A stretch of 64,000 nucleotides of DNA from CAIXRL01 sp039917105 (GTDB lineage Bacteria > Eisenbacteria > RBG-16-71-46): assembly GCA_039917105.1 (NCBI GenBank), contig JBDSKE010000251.1:24930-88929 (forward strand). The letters are read 5' to 3'. Both the position numbers and the translations under genes were made by a program. Positions within the stretch are counted from its first letter, which is position 1, and each line of letters opens with the position of its first letter. The notes beneath the pieces are model-generated. The model did not search any database. It worked only from the letters and a program-made list of their open reading frames with translations, and was not told the origin of the DNA. Shown piece after piece: positions 35,508-43,510 of this stretch.

Positions 35508-36874
35508 CCACTCGCCACCTTCCTCCCGAACAACTCCTCGCGCATGCGACCCGCGCCCTGGAGTGCGCCAGCGCTGCCGGAGCAGCCCATGCGGATGCCT
35601 GCGCCGAGGCCTCACGCGCCTTCACCGTGCGCGTGCACGGCGGAACCATCGAGACCCTGAAGCAGAGCGGCACGCTTGGCCTGGGACTGCGCGTGATCGT
35701 GGGCGACGCCGTGGGCTTTGCGAGCGGCACCGACCTCTCCCCCGCGGGGCTCGAGGATCTCGCGCATCGCGCAGTCGCACTTGCACGATTCGCCACGCCC
35801 GATTCCGCCAACGGCACGCCCACTCGCGCCGAGGCGGGCGAGGATTTCGTGGGAGATCTCGAGTTGTTCGATGAGCACGCGCTCGAACTGTCGCCCAATG
35901 CCAAGATCGCGATGGCGCTCGAACTCGAACGAATCGCGCTCGGGGTGGACACGCGCATCACGCGTTGCGATGGCTCGGCGGTGAGCAGTTCCGGTGGCTC
36001 GTTCGCGATCGCCAACTCCAACGGCATCGCGCGCGCGTGGGAAGGCACCAGCGTGAGCGCGTGGGTCGTGGCGTTGGCCGAGGATGGACCAAAGCAGCAG
36101 ACGGGCGTGTATGGCATGACCAAGCGCCACCTGGCCGACCTCCCGAGTATGGAATCGCTGGCGCGGGAAGCCGGGCGACGGGCCGTGGCGCGTATCGGAG
36201 CACGCAGCGTGCCCTCGGCGCGGGTTCCGGTACTGATGCATCCTGAAATCGCGGCCAGTTGGATCAGCGAGATGTATGAAGCATTCAGCGGCGAGGCCGT
36301 GCTCAAGAAGAGCTCGTGGCTCACCGACAAACTCGGCGAGATGGTGGCCTCGCCGAAGTTCTCGTTGATCGATGACGGCACCCGGGCGCGGGGGCTCGGA
36401 ACCTCGCCCTACGATGGGGAGGGGCTCCGCACGCGGCGCAATCTGCTCATCGATCGCGGGCGTTGCGCTTCGTTCGCATATGACCATTACCACGCGCGCC
36501 GTGCGAACAGCTCGCCCACGGGCAATGGCATCCGCGGATTCGCGGGCACGCCGGGAATCGGTTTCCACAACTTGTTCGTCGAGAACGGTTCCACCTCGCC
36601 CCAGGCTTTGTTGCGCCAGTTGGACAAGGGCTTCTATTACGATGATCAAGGTTCGTTCGGGTTCAACCCGGTGACCGGCGACTACTCTTACCAAGCGCAG
36701 GGTTTCTGGGTGGAGCATGGCGAGAAAGCGTTCCCGGTCGACGGCGTGACCATTGCTGGCAACTCGCTCGAGATGCTGCGCCACATTGTGGCGGTAGGCG
36801 ATGACCTCGAATGGAAGGGCAGCATCGCGTGTCCCACGCTGTTGATCGAGTCGATGACCGTGAGCGGGGCCTAG
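35504..36874 (+). CDS. pmbA: TldE/PmbA, partner subunit of the TldD protease
   Basis: A 456-residue TldD homologue without the HExxxH zinc site, as expected for TldE/PmbA, which forms the heterodimer with TldD and covers its active site. Family marks: 'ADACAEASRAFTVRVHGG', 'GTLGLGLRVIVGDAVGFAS', 'VPVLMHPEIAASWISEM', 'GTSPYDGEGLRTRRNLLID', and the C-terminal 'EKAFPVDGVTIAGNSLEML'. ATG at 35504 overlaps the tldD stop by four bases. No short RiPP-like precursor or cyclodehydratase lies nearby, so a housekeeping peptide-turnover role is more likely than toxin maturation. Stop is TAG, shared in a small palindrome with the convergent gene. Confidence 0.93.
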   Translation: MTTRHLPPEQLLAHATRALECASAAGAAHADACAEASRAFTVRVHGGTIETLKQSGTLGLGLRVIVGDAVGFASGTDLSPAGLEDLAHRAVALARFATPDSANGTPTRAEAGEDFVGDLELFDEHALELSPNAKIAMALELERIALGVDTRITRCDGSAVSSSGGSFAIANSNGIARAWEGTSVSAWVVALAEDGPKQQTGVYGMTKRHLADLPSMESLAREAGRRAVARIGARSVPSARVPVLMHPEIAASWISEMYEAFSGEAVLKKSSWLTDKLGEMVASPKFSLIDDGTRARGLGTSPYDGEGLRTRRNLLIDRGRCASFAYDHYHARRANSSPTGNGIRGFAGTPGIGFHNLFVENGSTSPQALLRQLDKGFYYDDQGSFGFNPVTGDYSYQAQGFWVEHGEKAFPVDGVTIAGNSLEMLRHIVAVGDDLEWKGSIACPTLLIESMTVSGA

Positions 36875-36890
36875 GGTCGCCTCGGCGCCC

Positions 36891-38054
36891 CTACGAATTG
36901 CGGTAGGTGCTCACCAAAGCCACACCGCGCCGCGGCGAGGGGTCGAACGGCTTGGCATGCCCCAGCCGCACAAGCAACACGGGATCCTCGCCGGTCGCGC
37001 CAAAGCGTTTGGCCAGTGGCGCCCGATGGCGCTCGGATTCGATGGGCGCTGACAGGGGTTGCTGGGCGATGCCCAGTGTCGCCGCCTTGAGCGCCAAGCG
37101 CTCGTAGGTCTGACCCGCCACCACCCAACCCGCGTCGCTGGGACGCGGCAACGTGACGAGTGCGAGCGCGCCCGAACTGCGAATGGCATCCCGTACATCA
37201 TGCGCGGCACCCTTGCTTCCCCACTCGAAGAAACGACTACCCGGCCGCAACGCGCGTCCCGCCAACCAGCGAGTCGGACCCGCCAGACCCAAGCGCCCGA
37301 CGCTCACCCCATCACCGCGCCGATGGGCGTCGTCGTCGGAGGTGCGCATCCATCGCACCCGCTCGGATTGTGCGCGGCGTTCCTGGGACCTGGCCCGCGA
37401 CGCCTCTTCCACCAGGTCGGCCACACGCGCGATCTCGGCGCGATCCTCGAGCCAGTGCACTCGCACATCGTCGCCAGCCTGGGCAAGGAGTTGTCCGCGA
37501 TTCTGCATGGTGATTGCACGGCCGTCGTATGCACGCGGGTTGGTGCGGCGCTCGGTCAGGGCGTGGAACAACACCCGGTCCCGGCGTTGATCGGCGGAAG
37601 TCCATGATACGCGCGCCACCACAAGTGGTGCTCCGGGCCGCGACGTGAGTCCCCACGGCAGATACTGTGCCGTGGGTTGCAGGCCCCATGCGCGGGCGGC
37701 GATCAGCATATTCTCCAAGGCGCATCCCAAAGACATCTGCGCGAAGCGTTGGTCGGGGTCGCAAGCGGTGAGGACTCGAGTCGGGTCGAGCGTGATCCGC
37801 ACGTCCGAGCCTTCGACCTCGAAGCGCCACGGTTGCGAGTTCCAGAAGCTGGGAGCCATGACCGAAGCGCCAATGAGTGATCGCGCCTGCTCGAGCGTCC
37901 CCCCGGGCAACACTTCGGAGAGCGTCCATGGCTGAAGCATGGGGGTCGAGCGCGCCAGGCGCCGAGCCCAGGCGGAATGAGGCTGAAGCGCGCTGTAGGC
38001 GGCCGCGCCACCCAGCATGATCAAGAAGCGGCGGCGATCGAGTGTCGCGGTCAC
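36891..38054 (-). CDS. Tat-exported nitroreductase-like (Acg family) protein
   Basis: About 387 residues. The N-terminus is a twin-arginine signal, 'DRRRFLIMLGGAAAYSALQ'. GTG at 38054 has AGGA eight bases upstream and puts the RR near the start; ATG at 38108 would add 18 residues. The body is of the Acg/nitroreductase-like fold: 'SVMAPSFWNSQPWRFEVEG' (phosphate-binding 'PSxxNxQPW'), 'FHALTERRTNPRAYDGRAI', and 'WVVAGQTYERLALKAATLGI'. It ends 'RLGHAKPFDPSPRRG'. Members bind or sequester FMN and many lack reductase activity. A periplasmic location is unusual for a flavin nitroreductase. Stop TAG. Confidence 0.82.
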   Translation of the reverse strand: MTATLDRRRFLIMLGGAAAYSALQPHSAWARRLARSTPMLQPWTLSEVLPGGTLEQARSLIGASVMAPSFWNSQPWRFEVEGSDVRITLDPTRVLTACDPDQRFAQMSLGCALENMLIAARAWGLQPTAQYLPWGLTSRPGAPLVVARVSWTSADQRRDRVLFHALTERRTNPRAYDGRAITMQNRGQLLAQAGDDVRVHWLEDRAEIARVADLVEEASRARSQERRAQSERVRWMRTSDDDAHRRGDGVSVGRLGLAGPTRWLAGRALRPGSRFFEWGSKGAAHDVRDAIRSSGALALVTLPRPSDAGWVVAGQTYERLALKAATLGIAQQPLSAPIESERHRAPLAKRFGATGEDPVLLVRLGHAKPFDPSPRRGVALVSTYRNS

Positions 38055-38259
38055 GAACTCGGTCCTGGATTCGGATGGACCTTTGCGGTGACGCGGATCG
38101 GCTTCCATGGGGCGCCACGGTGGCGCAATGGCACGGGGCGCGTCAATAACAGCCTCCTTCGGCCCTCGGTAGTCGTGCCCTGGCCGCCCCTCGCCCGCCG
38201 TGTCGGCCCGCCCCGCACCCGGTTGCGTCGCAGTGGGATGCCCCCCTAGCGTTACGTCC

Positions 38260-38769
38260 ATGCTGCCCGCCCGCTTCCTCACCGACGCCTCGCTCGACCG
38301 GCTCGCCCGTTGGCTCCGGTTCCTGGGATACGATGTTCTCACGCATCGCGGAGCGCGCCTCGAAGAGCTGTTCGAGCTGGCCGCACGCGACGGCCGCACC
38401 GTCCTTACGCAGAGCCCGCGGCACCCCAAGCGTTATGCGGATATTCCAGCAATGCAGGTTCCTCGCGATGACGACGCCCTCGCGCTGCGACGGATCGTCG
38501 CGGCACACGAAGCCACCACGGCGCCATTCACGCGGTGTCCGATCTGCAATGACGCGCTCATGGAAAGAAGCGCCTTCGAGGCCCGCGGCGAAGTCCCGGG
38601 GCGCGTCACTCGCGGGGGCTCACCGCTGCGTTACTGCCCCTCGTGCAGCAAATGGTTCTGGGTTGGCAGCCATGTGGCGCGCATCATCGCCTGGCTGGAG
38701 GACGCTCTTGGGCGGAGCATCGGGATTCCCCTGAATGAACCGCCCGGCCCCCCGAATTCCCTGAAATAG
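38260..38769 (+). CDS. Mut7-C RNase/PIN-like domain protein with zinc ribbon
   Basis: A 169-residue protein of the Mut7-C family (PF01927), a PIN-like nuclease fold fused to a zinc ribbon. The N-terminus 'PARFLTDASLDRLARWLRFLGYDV' carries the first acidic residue in the usual place; 'RDGRTVLTQSPRH' replaces the usual 'D R IxLTRD', so one catalytic acid may be missing. The zinc ribbon is complete: 'RCPICND' and 'YCPSCSKWFW', four cysteines. The family occurs in bacteria as stand-alone genes of unknown role and may act on RNA or in a toxin-like manner. ATG at 38260 preferred to a frame extension from 38200. Divergent from the nitroreductase-like gene. Confidence 0.88.
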   Translation: MLPARFLTDASLDRLARWLRFLGYDVLTHRGARLEELFELAARDGRTVLTQSPRHPKRYADIPAMQVPRDDDALALRRIVAAHEATTAPFTRCPICNDALMERSAFEARGEVPGRVTRGGSPLRYCPSCSKWFWVGSHVARIIAWLEDALGRSIGIPLNEPPGPPNSLK

Positions 38770-39126
38770 GGGTTCAAGCGGCCCCGCCGGTCCAGAACCC
38801 CCAAAAAAACCTCGCGGGCAGCCCATTCCCCAGTTGCAGAAGGGTGTCGGAATCCGCGACACTATGCCTGCGAGTGGATGACTGGTGCAGGTATCGGACC
38901 CGGAGAGACGTGGGGAGTGGTCCGCACCCGCCCAACATGCCTCGTGATTTCCAAGACGCCGAGCGACGACGGCCGACCTCCGTCCCGCCCGGCGTTCTTG
39001 TTGCCCGAGCAGCTTGTCTGCTCGCTGCGATTGCAGCCGGGGTCGGCCAAGCACCCGGTGAGTGCGTGCTAGACTTCCGTGCAGCAGCCTCCGACCGCTC
39101 GTCTCCCCCATCTTCCCACGGGCCGC
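38770..39126. other. Intergenic region without a recognised gene
   Basis: These 357 bases hold no frame that I can support as coding; the two short open frames on the plus strand lack ribosome-binding sites and any conserved look. A perfect 7-bp hairpin, CGAGCAG (39006-39012) and CTGCTCG (39018-39024) with a 5-base loop, lies about 100 bases before the GT2 start and lacks a T-run. It may be part of the 5' untranslated region of the sugar operon. Confidence 0.5.
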
Positions 39127-39981
39127 ATGGATCTTTCGGTCGTCGTCGTCACCTATAACTCCCACGAGCACATCCTCGAGTGCCTGCGCTCACTCGAGCC
39201 AGCCGCCGCTGGGCTGACGATGGAATGTGTGGTGGTGGACAACGCCTCGGCCGACGACACGGCTGGGCTGGTGCGAAGCTCCGCCCCAGGCGCACGGGTG
39301 ATCGATTCCGGCGATAATCTTGGGTACGCGAAAGCCGTCAATCTCGGCACCCGGGCAACGACAGGCGAGTTCGTGCTCGTGCTGAACCCGGACTGCATAC
39401 TGCGCCCGGGCTCGCTTGCGCCACTTCACACATGGATGCGCGCTCACCCACGCTGCGCCATCGCCGGACCGCGCATCGTGGGCCCCGATGGCGTACCCGA
39501 GTTGAGCGGCCGCAGTTTCCCGGGACCCGCCACGTTCCTGTTCAACCGCTATTCCCTGCCCAGCTTGCTCTGGCCGGCCAACCCGTGGTCCCGGGCCTAT
39601 CTGCTTTCGGACTGGGACCGCAGCACGGACCGTTCGGTGGATTGGATCTCGGGCTCGTGCATGCTGGTCCGTCGAGCCGCGATCGACCAGGTGGGGGGCA
39701 TGGATCCGGCGTTCTTCATGTTCAACGAGGACGTCGACTGGTGCCGGTGCATGAAGCGCGCGGGCTGGTCGGTGGATTATGTGGCGGCGTCCGAAGTGAT
39801 GCATCACATCGGCGCGAGCCGCCAGCACACCTCGCCGCGCGTCATCTTGGAGCGCCACCGCGGCATGATCCATTATTACCGCAAGCACCACTCGCTCCCC
39901 AGGCCGCTCGACCTGTTCGCGGCGGCGTTCATCATGCTGCGCGCCCGGATCATGCTGCTCGTGAACGAGACGCGCCGCTGA
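39127..39981 (+). CDS. GT2-family glycosyltransferase (rhamnosyltransferase-like)
   Basis: A 284-residue soluble inverting glycosyltransferase. The GT-A fold is visible in order: 'DLSVVVVTYNSHEHILECL', 'VVVDNASADDTAGLV', 'NLGYAKAVNLGTR' (nucleotide-binding), 'VLVLNPDC' (DxD-like 'NPD'), 'WISGSCMLVRRAAIDQVGG' and 'FFMFNEDVDWCRCMKRAG' (catalytic ED). This closely follows WbbL/rhamnosyl-type enzymes using an NDP-sugar to extend a polyprenyl-linked chain. ATG at 39127 begins the first beta-strand; GTG at 39079 would add 16 residues without a ribosome-binding site. Its stop overlaps the WecA-type gene by one base, tying it to the same glycolipid pathway. Confidence 0.92.
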   Translation: MDLSVVVVTYNSHEHILECLRSLEPAAAGLTMECVVVDNASADDTAGLVRSSAPGARVIDSGDNLGYAKAVNLGTRATTGEFVLVLNPDCILRPGSLAPLHTWMRAHPRCAIAGPRIVGPDGVPELSGRSFPGPATFLFNRYSLPSLLWPANPWSRAYLLSDWDRSTDRSVDWISGSCMLVRRAAIDQVGGMDPAFFMFNEDVDWCRCMKRAGWSVDYVAASEVMHHIGASRQHTSPRVILERHRGMIHYYRKHHSLPRPLDLFAAAFIMLRARIMLLVNETRR

Positions 39982-41060
39982 TGCCCTACTCGCTCTCGAT
40001 CGCATTGGCCGCGGCGGTCATCGCCTGGGGGCTCACGCCGCTCGCGCGCCGGCTGGCATTGCGTCTTGGCGCGATCGACATACCCGACGCGCGTCGCATC
40101 CACACGACCCCCATGCCGCGATTCGGCGGCCTGGCGATCGCCGCCGGCGTTCTGATGGTGGCATGGATCGCACGGTTGCTACCCGGCCCGGCCGCGGCGC
40201 TCGACCCGCGCCCGCTGCTCGGCCTGACACTCGCTTCGCTCCCCATCCTGACGCTCGGCATGGCCGATGACCGTTGGAGCGTGAGCCCGTGGGTCAAACT
40301 CTCGGTCCAGACCTGCGCCGCGCTGACACTGACCCTGTTCGGCTTCGGGGTGCCGATCCTGACCAATCCATTCGGCCCCTCGTTCGAGACCGGGCTGCTC
40401 AGCGCACCGCTCACCGTGCTGTGGGTGCTGACGGTCACGAACGCCATCAACCTGATCGACGGCCTGGATGGCCTTGCCTCAGGTGTTGTGGCGATCGCCT
40501 GCGCGGCACTGTGGTTGGTGGGGCGCTTGCATGGTGATTTCTATGTGATGTTCCTGGCCTCACTGGTGTTGGGAGCGTGTGTGGGATTCCTGCGCTGGAA
40601 CTTCCCGCCGGCGAAGGTGTTCATGGGGGACACGGGCAGCCAGTTCCTGGGCCTGATGTTGTCGGCGCTGTCGCTGTTGGAGAACCGCAAGGGAACCGCT
40701 GCGGTGACGCTGCTGCTTCCCTTGGTCGCGCTCGGGTTGCCCCTGGCCGATAGCACGCTGGCGTTCGCGCGCCGCATGCTGAGTGGAGCGCATGTGTTCC
40801 GCGGTGACACCGGGCACATCCACCATCGCTTTCTCGATATCGGCCTGAACACGCGTCAGGCGCTGTTCGCTTTATGGACCCTGTGCGCCGTGTTCGGCGG
40901 TCTCGCCGTGCTTTTGACATGGCTGCCCCGCGTCTACGCCGTACTCATCGCCACGGTCGCGGCGGTGCTGTTGGTGCTGATGCTCGAGGTCCTGCACGTG
41001 GCGCGGGTGCGCCGCACGTCGCGGGAAGCGATCGCGAGGCGCACGCCACGCCGGCACTGA
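39981..41060 (+). CDS. WecA/MraY-family undecaprenyl-phosphate sugar-1-phosphate transferase
   Basis: A 359-residue polytopic membrane enzyme that loads a sugar-1-phosphate onto undecaprenyl phosphate. About ten to eleven hydrophobic helices surround the family motifs: 'GAIDIPDARRIHTTPMPRFGG' (cytoplasmic loop 1), 'GMADDRW' (Mg-binding DD), 'TNAINLIDGLDGLASG' (catalytic D), 'FPPAKVFMGDTGSQFLG', and 'GDTGHIHHRFLDIG' (HIHH). The HIHH form is characteristic of the WecA/TagO/WbpL branch, not of MraY. Coupled to the upstream GT2 (TGATG). These two may start a surface polysaccharide or a cell-wall-linked glycan. No other polysaccharide gene is adjacent. Confidence 0.95.
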   Translation: MPYSLSIALAAAVIAWGLTPLARRLALRLGAIDIPDARRIHTTPMPRFGGLAIAAGVLMVAWIARLLPGPAAALDPRPLLGLTLASLPILTLGMADDRWSVSPWVKLSVQTCAALTLTLFGFGVPILTNPFGPSFETGLLSAPLTVLWVLTVTNAINLIDGLDGLASGVVAIACAALWLVGRLHGDFYVMFLASLVLGACVGFLRWNFPPAKVFMGDTGSQFLGLMLSALSLLENRKGTAAVTLLLPLVALGLPLADSTLAFARRMLSGAHVFRGDTGHIHHRFLDIGLNTRQALFALWTLCAVFGGLAVLLTWLPRVYAVLIATVAAVLLVLMLEVLHVARVRRTSREAIARRTPRRH

Positions 41061-41066
41061 GCGCGG

Positions 41067-41807
41067 CTACTCGGGAACCGGCACCAGGTCCACATCGAGG
41101 GCCGCGGCGCCCTGACGTTCGCGCGCGGCGGCGGTGACCAGTGCCTGCATCCGATCGAGGCGCCCCGCGTCGCGGGTCGTCGACAATCGCAGCACCTGCA
41201 CGAGCACGGTGCGATGCCGCCCGCCGACTGTCGCGCGCAAAGCCACCAGGTCGCCATCCTCGACGTAACGCGATACGATCACATGCCCCGGCTGCCCCGC
41301 GAACATGGAACGGACCACGAGCTTGATGCCTCGGCGCGAATCGCGACGGTCGAGCACGAAGCCATCTCCTTCGCGTGTGCGAACGGCGATCGGAATGCCC
41401 TGGCCATGCATGAGCCCTGCGACGAGCGTGGGCCTGGGCGCGCCCCCGATGCGCGACGCCCACCCGCGTGCCGCAGCGGCTGCTGCGAGGTCCTCACCCA
41501 AGGCGCGCTCGATGCGCACACCGGTTCCGCCAAGCGCCGTGGAGACTTCGTCGAGCACCGTGATCGCGGTGACCGCCTCGAGGATGGGATCGTCGAGCCC
41601 ACCGTCCTCGCCCGAATGCCCGGCATAACATGGGCCCGCCATGGTGCAAGCGTTGCCGAACGCCAGGCACACCTGCGCCCCCTCGCTTGCGGAAAGACAG
41701 GCGAAGTTCGAACCGCATTGGCGGCACGCCGCCCCGGCCGGGGTCGTGCCACCGAGTTCCAGGAACAACAGACCAAGGCACATCGCAGGTTGCAGGATCG
41801 ATCGCAT
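41067..41807 (-). CDS. Cys-rich exported protein, hypothetical
   Basis: A 246-residue exported protein not recognised. ATG at 41807 follows GGGAGG. Signal peptide about residues 1-26 ('LGLLFLELGGTTPAGA'). Immediately after it are six cysteines (C28, C31, C37, C47, C54, C60; 'CRQC', 'CTMAGPC'), enough for three disulphides or a small metal cluster. The remaining 180 residues are predicted alpha/beta ('TLVAGLMHGQGIPIAVRTR', 'VIVSRYVEDGDLVALRATVG') with no named fold. It is not coupled to a neighbour: the WecA-type gene converges six bases away and 137 bases separate it from the next minus-strand gene. Stop TAG. Confidence 0.7.
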   Translation of the reverse strand: MRSILQPAMCLGLLFLELGGTTPAGAACRQCGSNFACLSASEGAQVCLAFGNACTMAGPCYAGHSGEDGGLDDPILEAVTAITVLDEVSTALGGTGVRIERALGEDLAAAAAARGWASRIGGAPRPTLVAGLMHGQGIPIAVRTREGDGFVLDRRDSRRGIKLVVRSMFAGQPGHVIVSRYVEDGDLVALRATVGGRHRTVLVQVLRLSTTRDAGRLDRMQALVTAAARERQGAAALDVDLVPVPE

Positions 41808-41944
41808 GGGTCACGCCTCCCGGGGGCAGCTGGGTCGAGGGACACGATCGGTATTGCAGGGGGCGTGCCGGAGGGAACCCTGTGCTACTGCGGGCACACG
41901 CAGGTGGGGTCGCACACGGCGTGGACGCTGCGACGACGCTGGAA

Positions 41945-42463
41945 TCAGCTTGCGGCGGCGTGGGCCTGGCGCTGCATGAGCAGGAGTAGATAGAAGCCGA
42001 GCAGCGTGAGGTCGGTCAGTTCGGGGAGCGCGCGCGCGGCCTCGCTCGGCTCGACCGAGACTGCCGTCCGGAACCAAGTGGGGCCACGCACGAAGGACAG
42101 CACTCCAAGCTCACTGGCATCCTCGAACCGCCAGGCACGCCCCCAGAAATCCGCACGCTTCCAGCGCAGTTCCCGGCCACTTGCGCACCGCGCGATCCCC
42201 TTGCCGACCCACCCCGGGTGGAACGTGATCCGCGGCGTCCCGGCATCCTCTGCCGAAAGCAGCACATTACCTCTGAACAGTCCGGCGTGACGCAACAGGC
42301 TGCGGCCAGAAGCCGTAGTGGCGACCGCGGCGGAGTTGAACAACGCTCGCGACTCGACCGTGGCGAGCAGCTCCTCGCCGGCGCGCAATTCATAGAGGCG
42401 TCGGAACATCCGCGGCTGGCTCCAGACCCATTCCGTCCCGAAGCATTGCGTGAACGGTTTCAC
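41945..42463 (-). CDS. LURP-one/scramblase-like small protein
   Basis: A 172-residue cytoplasmic protein. Starts are uncertain: GTG at 42463 follows a G-rich run and is used here, while GTG at 42508 extends the frame by 15 residues. The sequence alternates short beta-strands: 'FRRLYELRAGEELLATVES', 'SGRSLLRHAGLFRGNVLL', 'GKGIARCASGRELRWKRAD', and 'FEDASELGVLSFVRG', ending with one hydrophobic helix 'LTLLGFYLLLLMQ'. This strand order and the terminal helix fit the Tubby-like/LURP-one/phospholipid-scramblase superfamily. The assignment is by pattern only. It lies 90 bases downstream of the barrel gene. Confidence 0.5.
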   Translation of the reverse strand: MKPFTQCFGTEWVWSQPRMFRRLYELRAGEELLATVESRALFNSAAVATTASGRSLLRHAGLFRGNVLLSAEDAGTPRITFHPGWVGKGIARCASGRELRWKRADFWGRAWRFEDASELGVLSFVRGPTWFRTAVSVEPSEAARALPELTDLTLLGFYLLLLMQRQAHAAAS

Positions 42464-42553
42464 TGCGCCCCCCCGAATAAGACCGCCCGCGGGACCGTGA
42501 TCGCCCACAGGGGTGGGCGCGGCGCCGCGGGCGAACTCGTCACTGCCTGGCCC

Positions 42554-43285
42554 TCAGTACGCCATTGACCAGTTGAGCTTGATGGTCCAGAGGGTCTCGT
42601 TGCTCTTCTCGGGGCCGAACACCGGATTCACCACCCCGTCACGACCTCCCAGCATGTGTACGCGGGCATCGACACCGAGCAGGTTCCTGTCATCGAGCGG
42701 CGTGTTGGCGCCCACTGCGAACGAGTACCCCGTCGCCGGAGCGCCACTGTAGTCGTACAAAGTGCGGTAGTACTTGTGAAAATAGTAGCCAGCACCCAAG
42801 CCCAGGTACGGACGCAGCGCGGTCTTGGTCCGGAAATGCCGCGTCAGTTCGAGCGACATCGGCACGGCAATCTCGTAGGAGTTCCCCAAGTGTCCCAACA
42901 GATCGTGGCTGATTGAACCGCCAACGGCCCACTTGCGGTTGAGCATGCGTTGGTACGCGACCCCATAACCACCGAGCGCGTCGCCCGCCGTCTTGCCCAA
43001 ACCCTTCGCATAACCGGCGCGCAAGGAAATCCAGTTGGTCCGCTTGGCCCATGGCCCATCGTCCTTCTTCTGGTCCTCGATCGACTTCTCGGCCGGCTTG
43101 ACCTTCTTCACCGAAGGGGCCTTGACCTTCTTGACCTTGGATGCGGGCTTGGGAGCCTCGACCGTCGGGGCTGCCGCTGACTTCGGGGCGTCCTCGGCGA
43201 ACGAAGGGGCCACCACCAGGATCACGGCCATGGTCGTGGCCAACGCCACGGACATGAGCCGCAGGCAAATGGATCGCTTCAACAC
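42554..43285 (-). CDS. Outer-membrane beta-barrel protein with a Lys/Pro/Ala-rich N-terminal linker
   Basis: A 243-residue exported protein. GTG at 43285 has AAAGGAG at good spacing and gives a signal peptide ending near 'VVAPSFA'. A charged linker of about 45 residues follows ('SKVKKVKAPSVKKVKPAEK'), which could bind peptidoglycan or an anionic partner. The C-terminal 170 residues are an eight-strand-like barrel: 'WISLRAGYAKGLGKTAG', 'WAVGGSISHDLLGHLG', 'LRPYLGLGAGYYFHKYYRT' and final 'LWTIKLNWSMAY', whose last residue is aromatic as barrel-assembly signals require. Resembles OmpW/OmpA-like small barrels. Divergent from the operon starting at 43511. Confidence 0.78.
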   Translation of the reverse strand: MLKRSICLRLMSVALATTMAVILVVAPSFAEDAPKSAAAPTVEAPKPASKVKKVKAPSVKKVKPAEKSIEDQKKDDGPWAKRTNWISLRAGYAKGLGKTAGDALGGYGVAYQRMLNRKWAVGGSISHDLLGHLGNSYEIAVPMSLELTRHFRTKTALRPYLGLGAGYYFHKYYRTLYDYSGAPATGYSFAVGANTPLDDRNLLGVDARVHMLGGRDGVVNPVFGPEKSNETLWTIKLNWSMAY

Positions 43286-43510
43286 CTGAGTGCTCCTTTC
43301 AACGTGCACAGCCCGGTCGGACTTCCCCGGGACCACCGGGGTGCGTGTCGCTCAGCCGGATGGGAGGCCCCACGGCGCGCGGACAGGGGCGGAAAACTAA
43401 CAGACGCCCCCTCACCCCCGCAATCCACCCTGCGGGTCCTGACCACGGCGAAAGCAGCGCGGGACACTTTTCCGCTGCGCGCTTCCTTGGCATCGGCTAG
43501 GTTGCTCCCC

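Noticed and set aside
35612..36784. 390-codon open frame on the minus strand opposite TldE
   Set aside because: Antisense shadow; TldE has clear family motifs on the other strand.
41808..41944. Possible Cys-rich mini-gene in the gap upstream of the Cys-rich exported protein
   Set aside because: The minus-strand reading has a suggestive 'CDPTCVC' but no start with a ribosome-binding site, and the frame stops at once.
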